Of a DNA stretch of 36,398 nucleotides, positions 25,395 through 33,804 are shown piece by piece. Location of the stretch: positions 1 through 36,398 of the forward strand of contig JAKSTC010000010.1 of the NCBI GenBank assembly GCA_024402765.1. The letters run 5' to 3'. Below the pieces are notes generated by a model that had not been told where the DNA came from, searched no databases, and saw only the letters and a list, made by a program, of their open reading frames with translations. Source of the DNA: Alphaproteobacteria bacterium (GTDB lineage Bacteria > Pseudomonadota > Alphaproteobacteria > Rs-D84). Positions within the stretch are counted from its first letter, which is position 1. Each line of letters starts with the position of its first letter. Position numbers and translations under genes: made by a program.

Positions 25395-26078
25395 CCGGAT
25401 TGGGCGGGTCCAATCAGCTACGCATACGATGTATTTGATGATGAATCTTTGACTACCGAGGCCTTAATGCATTGTGACGACTGTTGTGGGGCATATGCCT
25501 CTAATGGTCATGGTGGTTGGGTGGACAGGGGGCACTGTTGGTTACCCGGTAGATCAAATCTATATTGGGATACCACAGGCGGTTTCACGAATAGCTGTCA
25601 AAATGAACCAACAGCGTCACCCCGCCCACCATGTATAAGCGATGTAACATATTCTGAGATTAGTGGAAAATGTATCGCTAATTGTGGAACAGGTAGTTAT
25701 GACTTGGGGTTACAGACTTGCATATCTAACAGTAATGGTACAGGTGGTTCTGGAAACCAAACTGCTTGGACATGGTACGTGTTATTTGGTTGGGGCAGGG
25801 TAGATGGGGTGGCGGCATGTTTTCATGAAGCTAAGGGCGATGTCAGTGTCGGTGCAATTTATTCTGGAACTTTAACTGGGGGTACTTCGACGGGTGTTTG
25901 GTGTTATTGTAGAATGACATCGCCTGCACCTGCTAGTAGTACACAACGTTGGGTGGCTGCTTATTATTATGCACGTGGTGCAACGAAGTGCGCAGAGGGG
26001 TGCGCCTCTCAGTGTGCCGATAAAGTTCGCCTCGATTCTACTGTGCGGGCAGCCCTGTTCAGTACATATGCAATGTGA
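25332..26078 (+). CDS. Cys-rich secreted protein, paralog 4
   Basis: 248 residues. The signal-peptide core is identical to paralog 1, but the end reads MPAVPDWAG instead of an A-x-A site, so cleavage may be altered. Family marks are CDDCC, HCWLPGRSN, CISDVTYSEISGKCIANC, CYCRM, RWVAAYYY and the final C...C...C (TKCAEGCASQCA), then RAALFSTYAM. The mature sequence is otherwise quite different from its paralogs. Function unknown; extracytoplasmic location inferred. Confidence 0.8.
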   Translation: MRKHIFTLGLLLSSFCIMPAVPDWAGPISYAYDVFDDESLTTEALMHCDDCCGAYASNGHGGWVDRGHCWLPGRSNLYWDTTGGFTNSCQNEPTASPRPPCISDVTYSEISGKCIANCGTGSYDLGLQTCISNSNGTGGSGNQTAWTWYVLFGWGRVDGVAACFHEAKGDVSVGAIYSGTLTGGTSTGVWCYCRMTSPAPASSTQRWVAAYYYARGATKCAEGCASQCADKVRLDSTVRAALFSTYAM

Positions 26079-26097
26079 TGAATTTGATGCCGATAAA

Positions 26098-26128
26098 TAA
26101 AAACACACCGCAATATGCGGTGTGTTTT
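26098..26128. terminator. Bidirectional terminator
   Basis: AAAACACACCGC AATAT GCGGTGTGTTTT between the convergent paralog 4 and the small membrane-protein gene. Confidence 0.85.
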
Positions 26129-26146
26129 TTATTGCCTGGTACGCAA

Positions 26147-26377
26147 TTAATGACGGCGATAGCCACCATTGTGTTGCTGGGCGCTGGTGCTGGAACGTTT
26201 TGATAAATAACGTGCTGCAATCAATGCCAACCATTCAATCGATAATAATGCCAATGCAATTAATTTGTTTTGAATCCCATCCAGCCAACAACAAATGTAA
26301 ACCAATTGACCAACGAAAGAAATATACAAAACACCAAATATTCCTGTAAAGAACACTTTCTTAATTTTTCCAAACAT
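26147..26377 (-). CDS. Small two-helix membrane protein
   Basis: 76 residues from ATG 26375-26377 (MFGKIKKVFFTG), which has AAAGGA at ideal distance; a longer frame to 26404 lacks an RBS. Helices are at about 9-30 (IFGVLYISFVGQLVYICCWL) and 36-57. The C-terminus is basic and His-rich (QQHNGGYRRH). It lies about 30 bases downstream of ssrA on the same strand and may share its transcript. Family unknown. Confidence 0.65.
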   Translation of the reverse strand: MFGKIKKVFFTGIFGVLYISFVGQLVYICCWLDGIQNKLIALALLSIEWLALIAARYLSKRSSTSAQQHNGGYRRH

Positions 26378-26407
26378 ATCTTTATCCTTTTTATTATTAT
26401 TCATTAA

Positions 26408-26724
26408 ATGTCGGGTTTCTGGTGCCAGGTACCCGACGACCCCGCAATCGCTATAACGAACAGGTCAACAATTGCCAACCGTGTTCAACGCCATATTTAG
26501 GCAGCCATTGCAAGGCGAACGTTGTCGTTCGCAGCGATTCTATCGCCATTCAGTTTTTATTTGGTTTTTAACGACACCATGTCGAATTCACCCAATTTGT
26601 CTTTCGTCATCTGTCGAAGCTATTACACCCCCATAAGTGTTTGTTGGTGGAGGTGCCGGGTACCGCCCCCGGGTCCAAAATGATTATTGCACAACGGATT
26701 CAGAATTATCACTACTTGCGTAGC
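26408..26724 (-). ncRNA. ssrA: Circularly permuted two-piece tmRNA
   Basis: Read on the minus strand, the acceptor piece comes first: GGGGGCGGTACCCGG then CACCTCC-A-CCA, with CCA ending at 26645. After a 12-base spacer (26633-26644), the coding piece starts GGGGGTG at 26632. GGGGGTG pairs with CACCTCC to make a 7-bp acceptor stem with the G3-U70 pair that alanyl-tRNA synthetase recognises. The tag frame reads A-ANDNVRLAMAA and stops at 26497-26499. ANDN and the Ala-Ala end are typical of alphaproteobacterial tags. Outer ends are approximate. tmRNA rescues stalled ribosomes with SmpB. Confidence 0.92.
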
Positions 26725-26741
26725 ATGTATACTATAAATCT

Positions 26742-28290
<1,549 letters not shown>

Positions 28291-28325
28291 TATGCTGCAA
28301 CGCATATAATGAATACCAAAGAAAT

Positions 28326-28353
28326 TTGATTTTATACGATTTTCTGCTATAAT
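28326..28353 (+). promoter_or_regulatory. Promoter before the rubrerythrin pseudogene
   Basis: TTGATT, 16 bp, TATAAT with an extended TGC; RBS AAAGGAG follows before ATG 28396. Confidence 0.6.
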
Positions 28354-28395
28354 TATAGCGCCAAGAAATAATAAATATAAAAAGGAGAAAAGAAA

Positions 28396-28661
28396 ATGGT
28401 ATCTATCAAAGGAACCCAGACTGAAAAAAAATATATTAATGGCATTTGCCGGTGAATCTCAGGCTCGCAATCGTTATACTTTCTTTGCATCTGCCGCAAA
28501 TAAAGAAGGATTCCAGGCAATCGCAAAAATATTCTTGGAAACAGCAGACCAGGAAAAAGAACATGCGTCCCGTTTGTTTAAGTTTTTAGAAGGGGGCGAA
28601 TATTGAAATAACTGCATCTTTCCCAGCAGGTAAAATTGGCACAACACTTGAAAATTTACAG
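28396..28661 (+). pseudogene. Truncated, frameshifted rubrerythrin copy
   Basis: The 5' part codes for a rubrerythrin N-terminus (KGTQTEK, AFAGESQARNRYTFFA) but an 8-A run shifts the frame after codon 11; seven As would keep it open. From 28496 to 28661 it is identical to the intact copy downstream, including the TATTGA frameshift site. It then breaks off into a copied obg promoter. The first 100 bases are diverged at silent sites from the downstream gene, so it was once a separate paralog. Confidence 0.85.
28496..28661 (+). repeat. 166-bp exact duplication within rubrerythrin copies
   Basis: Identical to 29327-29492, offset 831 bases. The sharp change from diverged to identical sequence at 28496 points to gene conversion or a recent recombination. 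Confidence 0.95.
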
Positions 28662-28734
28662 TTTGGTGGAAATTGCAAGTTTTTAAGTTATAATTCAGAA
28701 AAAAGGCGAAATAAATGAAATTCTTGGACAAAGC
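28662..28734 (+). repeat. 73-bp block (obg promoter, RBS and first codons), copy 2
   Basis: Exact copy of 26742-26814, joined on the left to the rubrerythrin fragment and on the right to an unrelated ORF. Confidence 0.95.
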
Positions 28735-29161
28735 TAAATACAATTCAGATTGTGCCAGTGGTGTGTTGGCATATTGTGATGACGGCTCAACTGTGCCACT
28801 TAAAAGAGTTACTTTTAACAATGTTAAATTTATTGGTGGTTTGTGGCGTATTCAACGTGATTTTAAGGAACCAATAACAATCGTTCGCGACAAAGAATTT
28901 GTTATTCGGAATCGTTTGCCAAATCAAGAAAAAAACCATTTTGAATATTATATGGCTGATATGGTTGGGGAAAATTGCTATGGCAAATATGTTATGTCTG
29001 CTGGGGCAAAATATATTGTCGCCAAATATGATACAAAAAATGGGACTTATTGGTCTTATGGTAATTCCATAGAGCAGGCACGTGCCTTTTTAGGTATTAA
29101 ATTGTATGATGAATATATGGATTTAATACACAACGCAATCGGAATAGATAAACAAAAATAA
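28715..29161 (+). CDS. Chimeric ORF: Obg start fused to an unknown protein
   Basis: 148 residues. The first eight (MKFLDKAK) are those of Obg, provided by the copied block with its -10 and RBS. The rest (YNSDCASGVLAYCDDGSTVP onward) is unrelated, soluble and Tyr-rich, with four Cys and no known motif. Start and expression signals therefore seem captured from obg. It stands between the rubrerythrin fragment and the intact rubrerythrin gene. Whether it replaced an earlier native start cannot be seen. Confidence 0.6.
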   Translation: MKFLDKAKYNSDCASGVLAYCDDGSTVPLKRVTFNNVKFIGGLWRIQRDFKEPITIVRDKEFVIRNRLPNQEKNHFEYYMADMVGENCYGKYVMSAGAKYIVAKYDTKNGTYWSYGNSIEQARAFLGIKLYDEYMDLIHNAIGIDKQK

Positions 29162-29224
29162 TAAGTTTGATTTTTTTTCTGTTTTTTGATACCATTTGGC
29201 CCGTTGATTAAAAGGAGAAATAAA

Positions 29225-29852
29225 ATGACTGTATCATTAAAAGGCACACAAACAGAAAAAAATTTACTGATGGCGTTTGCTGGTGAATCCCAGGCACGCA
29301 ACCGTTATACTTTCTTTGCATCCGCGGCAAATAAAGAAGGATTCCAGGCAATCGCAAAAATATTCTTGGAAACAGCAGACCAGGAAAAAGAACATGCGTC
29401 CCGTTTGTTTAAGTTTTTAGAAGGGGGCGAATATTGAAATAACTGCATCTTTCCCAGCAGGTAAAATTGGCACAACACTTGAAAATTTACAGGCATCCTC
29501 ATACGGTGAACACGAAGAAAATACAGATATGTATCCGCGTTTCGCACAAATTGCCGCACAAGAGGGTTTTCCCGCAATTGCAGAAGTTTTGAAAAATATC
29601 GGCTATGCGGAACGTTATCATGAATCACGTTTTCGCGCATTGGCAGAGGCAATGGAAAATGGCACCCTGTTCAAATCTGACAAAATTGTAATGTGGCGTT
29701 GCACAAACTGTGGTAACTGGCACATCGGAACAGAGGCACCAACCGTATGTCCAGCATGCCTGCACGAACAGGGTTATTTCATCAGCGAAGGTGTTATTTC
29801 CCGTTGTGATACAAACGAAGGCTTTTGTGAATACGCAAATATTGATGAATAA
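29225..29852 (+). CDS. rbr: Rubrerythrin, requiring a +1 frameshift at 29432-29438
   Basis: A non-haem diiron peroxidase protecting against H2O2. ATG 29225 with AAAGGAG. Frame 1 (70 codons) gives the N-terminal ferritin-like half with diiron Glu residues (GESQARNRY, ADQEKEHA) and ends GGEY-TGA at 29435-29437. Shifting +1 after TAT continues EITASFPAG to the end, keeping the second Glu set (YAERYHESRF) and the rubredoxin-like CTNCG...CPAC zinc/iron knuckle, 208 residues in total. AGGGGG lies 7 bases before the TGA, as in the prfB recoding site. A real one-base insertion or sequencing error is the alternative. Probable promoter at 29171-29199 (TTGATT, 17 bp, TACCAT). Confidence 0.75.
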
Positions 29853-29861
29853 TCAAAAAAG

Positions 29862-29888
29862 AAAAACGCACCAAATGGTGCGTTTTTT
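29862..29888. terminator. Bidirectional terminator
   Basis: AAACGCACC AAAT GGTGCGTTT with A and T runs, between rubrerythrin and the convergent lipoprotein. Confidence 0.85.
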
Positions 29889-29905
29889 ATTAATTAATGT
29901 AATTT

Positions 29906-30382
29906 TTATTTTTCTAATTCGTCCAGGACTTCTGTGATATTGCTCTTGACTGTTCCTTTGCAACCCATGCCAGACCAGTACAAGATTTCTTTACCTGTTT
30001 CGTTGTCGGCAATAGATACATTAAAGTCAACCCATTTCCAACCGTTAAACATACATAATGGACGCCCAATATAACGCATATACTCACCAACATCATATTC
30101 ATTTACGGTTGCAATGTAACGCGCGCCGTTAATTGTTGTTGTTGAAACACGACCTTCTTTGTCGCCTTGGATGTTTGTAGTCGTTTTCTGAACGGATGTT
30201 GTTTTACCGACCGTTACATCATAACCACGTTTTTCCATTTCTTCTTTGAGGTAATAGCGCATTGATTCGCCATTTGTATCAATATAAATCTTTTTGTGTG
30301 TATCCAATGAATGTGGTGCCATAGATACAGTATTACATGCCGTTAAAGCCACCAATGGTAATAAAGCAACAGTTTTTTTCAT
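29906..30382 (-). CDS. Lipoprotein, paralog A
   Basis: 158 residues. Signal ending in lipobox LTAC (Cys about 16). The mature part has YYLKEEMEKRGYDVTVGK (helix-strand), then a strand-rich middle, FNGWKWVDFNVSIAD and a conserved WSGMGCKG near the end. It resembles LptE/YajG-like small lipoproteins in outline only. The next gene upstream is a paralog sharing the same blocks. Located in the outer or inner membrane facing the periplasm. Confidence 0.8.
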   Translation of the reverse strand: MKKTVALLPLVALTACNTVSMAPHSLDTHKKIYIDTNGESMRYYLKEEMEKRGYDVTVGKTTSVQKTTTNIQGDKEGRVSTTTINGARYIATVNEYDVGEYMRYIGRPLCMFNGWKWVDFNVSIADNETGKEILYWSGMGCKGTVKSNITEVLDELEK

Positions 30383-30393
30383 TTTTGCTCCTT

Positions 30394-30840
30394 TTATTTT
30401 TGTTCAAGTTTATTCAAAATATCATTTAATTTACGCACAGAACTGTTTGCGCAACCGCGTCCGCGCCAAGAAACAATTTCGTTTTTGGTATCCTGGTCAA
30501 CAATGGATACATTAAACCGCCACCACCAAAATCCATTAAACACACACCACAGGGGGCGGAAAACTTCACTTCGTTCACTTACGCGCACGATATATGCATG
30601 ATTGCCGGGGACTTCTTCGGTTTCAATAGAAATATCATCGCCATCATAACTTGATTTTAATCTGCCAACTTTTACGGTAAAGCCATGTTTTTCAAGTTCT
30701 TGTTTTATTACGCGCTTCATCGTAAAGCCACCACGATTTGCATAAACAGGCTTTGATGTATCCAGTGTCGCATTTGGTTTTATATAAACACTGTTGCACG
30801 CGGTCAGTAATATCAATACCAGAATAGAAATGTGTTTCAT
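30394..30840 (-). CDS. Lipoprotein, paralog B
   Basis: 148 residues from ATG 30838-30840 (RBS AAGGGGA); a TTG one codon upstream is less likely. Lipobox LTAC. Shared with paralog A: VIKQELEKHGFTVKVGR, CVFNGFWWWRFNVSIVD, WRGRGCANS and a final LNDILNKLEQK helix. The 11-base gap indicates one operon. Overall identity is low, so the duplication is old. Confidence 0.8.
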   Translation of the reverse strand: MKHISILVLILLTACNSVYIKPNATLDTSKPVYANRGGFTMKRVIKQELEKHGFTVKVGRLKSSYDGDDISIETEEVPGNHAYIVRVSERSEVFRPLWCVFNGFWWWRFNVSIVDQDTKNEIVSWRGRGCANSSVRKLNDILNKLEQK

Positions 30841-30912
30841 CAATTTCCCCTTCTATGGAATTATTAAACACATTTGCATAAAAAAACAACAACAAAAACG
30901 CGGGCAGGGCAA

Positions 30913-31338
30913 TTAATTGATTTTGCCGGTTTTCATTTCATTGCCGATATAGAACTTATATTCCATCGGAACAAAACGCAATACTATAAACCGTTGATCA
31001 TCGGGACCACAGTATCCAAAACGCTTAAATTCTGGCATCCAATATTTGTTTTTTAATGCAGTATCGTCAACAAACCGCATTTTCCCATACAGACGCACAG
31101 AATAGTGTGTTTCGGGGTTATAGTAATACAAACAGCAATTTGGATTCAAATCCAGTTGTTCGTATTTTGGTGTGTCTGAACCTGTCATAAAATATAAATC
31201 TAGCGACCGAATATTACGATTAAGCATATTAGTAATATAACGCGCATCAGTATATTGTGCATTAACGGTGGACAAAACCACACTATCGCACGATTTAATG
31301 ATATTAATAATAGATTCAAGTGTATTTGTATCTGCCAT
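30913..31338 (-). CDS. Pyridoxamine-5'-phosphate-oxidase-like (general stress protein 26 type) protein
   Basis: 141 residues from ATG 31338 with AAAGGA upstream; the longer frame starts on TTG and is rejected. Features of the split-barrel flavin-binding fold: SVVLSTVNAQYTDARYITNM, LYFMTGSDTPKYEQLDLNPNCCLYYYNP, VRLYGKMRFVDD and the closing VLRFVPMEYKFY. Such proteins bind FMN or related cofactors; the substrate is unknown. Confidence 0.8.
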   Translation of the reverse strand: MADTNTLESIINIIKSCDSVVLSTVNAQYTDARYITNMLNRNIRSLDLYFMTGSDTPKYEQLDLNPNCCLYYYNPETHYSVRLYGKMRFVDDTALKNKYWMPEFKRFGYCGPDDQRFIVLRFVPMEYKFYIGNEMKTGKIN

Positions 31339-31443
31339 AACTCTATCCTTTTGATACAACAAAGTTTATCAAGCACTTAAACACCACACAACAAGAATCA
31401 AATCATAGAAAAACACCACCGCTGGTGATGTTTTTATTTTTAT

Positions 31444-31641
31444 CCTGGCGCACCCGGCGGATTCCCTAGGCTTTGCCTGCGGGGCATTCGTTAGCACTCA
31501 AACTTCGCGATGCTTGTTTTCGCTTACTCTGTGTCCCTCGGCTATGCCTGTGGGCAAATTTGTAGTTATTCGAACTTCGTTTACAGTCGTTCTCATATAC
31601 AAATTTTCGAACTGCGTTCAAATCGCGGGTTGCACAGCGTA
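31444..31641 (-). repeat. Structured intergenic element ending in a duplicated tRNA-Arg 3' end
   Basis: On the minus strand after the tRNA-Arg terminator: GAACGCAGT, a stem AAATTTGTA/TACAAATTT, GCCCACAGGCATAGCCGAGG, then CCCCGCAGGCAAAGCCTAGG, and a 19-base copy (31446-31464) of the tRNA-Arg 3' end lacking one base, followed by GGA. Parts and order match the element after tRNA-Ser. No credible ORF. Confidence 0.65.
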
Positions 31642-31678
31642 ATAAAAAACACGACCAAAAATGGTCGTCTTTTTTATT
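31642..31678 (-). terminator. Terminator after tRNA-Arg
   Basis: AATAAAAAA..CGACCA loop TGGTCG..TTTTTTATT; long AT-extended stem. Confidence 0.8.
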
Positions 31679-31679
31679 A

Positions 31680-31756
31680 TGGCGCACCCGGCGCGATTCG
31701 AACGCGCAATCCCCGCCTTCGGAGGGCGATGCTCTATCCAGTTAAGCCACGGGTGC
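31680..31756 (-). tRNA. tRNA-Arg(CCG)
   Basis: 77 nt with CCA. Acceptor GCACCCG/CGGGTGC, discriminator G, anticodon stem TCGCC/GGCGG, loop CTCCGAA (CCG), T-loop TTCGAAT. Confidence 0.95.
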
Positions 31757-31798
31757 AAACTTTTTGTATTATATAACTTTGCTTAAAAAATGCAAATA

Positions 31799-32602
31799 TT
31801 ATCGTAGGGTTAAACGATTGTTAGTCCAAGATTTTTTTATTAAGGTAATTAGTTTCATTGTTGTTATAACCAATTTCTTTGGTTGTTGTTTATGTGATAT
31901 TTTTTCGTAATACCTTAATAAATCCATCCACATGTGTTGAGGTGCAAATCGTAACATGTTTATCAATGCAAAATAAGTATTAGTAAGTGATATCCCATCT
32001 ACATCTATTACAGAAAACACATGTTTGTCTGGGGTCAATAATACATTCGTCGGATTTATATCGTTATGAAAAAATCTCATTTCTCCAATATGGGACATTA
32101 TGTATATTATTGCTGTTTTTATTATGGTATTAATTGTTTTGTTGTGCTTTGCAATGTATGAAGTGTAATATAACCGGGAATAAGATTTGTGCGCAATTTT
32201 ATCCACATTTGATACAGGTATTTTTGATATGTTATATTCAATTTGCATACATTCTTGGTATATCGTAAAAAGTTCATAATCAGATAAATGTGATGACATA
32301 TTATGTTCAAACATTGTTTTGTTTGTGTTATAAGTATACTTTTCAAATAGAGTCCCACAATAGTTGTAAAGAGTTGTTTTGGGTGTTGGTATATTATAAC
32401 GTTTCAACCAAGGAACTAGGTTATGGTTTTTTAAAGCGAGAGATTTAGTTGGGAATCTATATACAAATGTGTTTAAATCTGTATCTGCAAAAAATACAAC
32501 GGTACCTGTATGAGTACCATTCGGTTGACGAATGTGTTTTGCATTGGTATCAACAAATTTAATTGCGTCAAGGTAAAATGTATTATCAGATACGATTTTC
32601 AT
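31799..32602 (-). CDS. Kinase-fold protein (APH/LPS-kinase-like)
   Basis: 267 residues. FFHNDINPTNVLLT fits the HxDxxxxN catalytic loop of aminoglycoside-phosphotransferase, choline and lipopolysaccharide kinases. FSVIDVDGISL supplies the metal-binding DxD that replaces DFG. An N-terminal strand region (VYRFPTKSLALKNHNLV) may hold the ATP Lys, and the Gly-rich loop is weak. The substrate is unknown; sugar or lipid phosphorylation in the envelope would be typical. It lies 28 bases after prfB and is probably co-transcribed. It is more AT-rich than prfB. Confidence 0.7.
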   Translation of the reverse strand: MKIVSDNTFYLDAIKFVDTNAKHIRQPNGTHTGTVVFFADTDLNTFVYRFPTKSLALKNHNLVPWLKRYNIPTPKTTLYNYCGTLFEKYTYNTNKTMFEHNMSSHLSDYELFTIYQECMQIEYNISKIPVSNVDKIAHKSYSRLYYTSYIAKHNKTINTIIKTAIIYIMSHIGEMRFFHNDINPTNVLLTPDKHVFSVIDVDGISLTNTYFALINMLRFAPQHMWMDLLRYYEKISHKQQPKKLVITTMKLITLIKKSWTNNRLTLR

Positions 32603-32630
32603 TTGGTTATAATTTAGGTTTTTGTAAGTA

Positions 32631-33702
32631 TTATTCTTGGGATAGCGATGCCAACATAAATTCGTCTAAATCGCCATCCAAAACCGCACCGGAATCAGTG
32701 CTTTCAACATTTGTCCGGACGTCTTTGACCAATTGATACGGATACAGAACATAGTTGCGAATCTGACTGCCCCATTCAATTTTTTTCTGGTTCGCCTTGG
32801 CGGCATTTTCTTTCTCTGCGCGTTTCTGTAATTCCAATTCATATAACTTACTGCGCAGCATTTTCATTGCCATATCTTTATTCTGGAACTGACTGCGTTC
32901 ATTTTGGCATGTTACAACGATGCCGGTCGGCAGGTGGGTAATACGAACCGCAGAATCAGTCTTGTTAACATGCTGACCACCCGCGCCCGATGAACGATAT
33001 GTGTCAATGCGCAGGTCTTTATCATTTATCTCAATCTCAATAGAATCATCTATGTCTGGCCACACATCAACCGATGCAAAACTGGTTTGACGCTTTCCGT
33101 TCGCATTATATGGTGAAATACGAACCAAGCGATGAACCCCGATTTCGTTTTTTAACCAACCGTATGCGCGTTCGCCAGTAATACGGTAAGTCGCACTTTT
33201 AATTCCGGCAACATCACCAAAGTGTTCTTCGACCGTTTCTATTGTAAAACCGTGCCTTTCAACCCAGCGATGATACATGCGCGATAACATTTGTGCCCAA
33301 TCTTGGGCTTCGGTGCCACCAGCACCCGCCTGGATAAACAAAAATGCACCACTATTGTCTGCGGGTTCGCGGAATAGGGTAACAAACTTTGCATTATGTG
33401 CATCATTGGACAAATTATCAATGATAGCATTTATTTCTTCGGGGCTATCAGCCATTTCACACAATTCATATAGATTTTTATAATCAGACTCCAAACGATA
33501 TAATTCGTTCAGTTGCTTTTCCATACTAGATTTTTTTTGCAAAATCTGGCGCGCCTTATCAGGATTGTCCCATAAATTTGGGGAATTTATTTGTTCGTCT
33601 AACGCATTTATTTCAGATTCTATGCGTTCAGGGTCAAAGATACCCCCTTAAGACAGAGAGGTCTTCGGCAATTTGTGAAAGAACATTGTTATCTATGGTC
33701 AT
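32631..33702 (-). CDS. prfB: Peptide chain release factor 2 with programmed +1 frameshift
   Basis: RF2 ends translation at UGA and UAA. Translation starts at ATG 33700-33702; 22 codons lead to AGGGGG-TAT-CTT-TGA, where ribosomes shift +1 and continue DPERIESEINALDEQ to residue 356. The peptidyl-hydrolase GGQ lies in SSGAGGQHVNKT, and the stop-codon-recognition domain precedes it. WAQMLSRMYHRWVERHGF is a usual RF2 block. The frameshift is autoregulatory: low RF2 slows UGA reading and favours the shift. Confidence 0.95.
33634..33648 (-). promoter_or_regulatory. prfB recoding site
   Basis: Internal Shine-Dalgarno AGGGGG (33643-33648), slippery CTT and in-frame TGA (33634-33636) followed by C: the canonical RF2 frameshift signal. 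Confidence 0.95.
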
Positions 33703-33752
33703 ATCTTGATTTTACCAAGTATTTTTTTCAAATCAATGTTTTTATAATTCTG

Positions 33753-33781
33753 TTGCCTTGGACACACAAATATGATAATAT
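33753..33781 (+). promoter_or_regulatory. Promoter of the secreted protein gene at 33805
   Basis: TTGCCT, 17 bp, TAATAT, then RBS GAGAGAGG before the ATG. Confidence 0.6.
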
Positions 33782-33804
33782 AAGTGTAACGAGAGAGGTA
33801 AAAT

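Noticed and set aside
29435-29437. In-frame TGA in rubrerythrin as selenocysteine
   Set aside because: Reading through TGA gives NNC and unrelated residues in frame 1; only a +1 shift restores the family sequence, and rubrerythrin has no Sec site here.
31466-31776. ORFs on both strands around tRNA-Arg (73 and 88 residues)
   Set aside because: They overlap the tRNA, its terminator and the repeat element; composition is not protein-like. The common database ORF ending in IRTRNPRL-type sequence is a known tRNA artefact.
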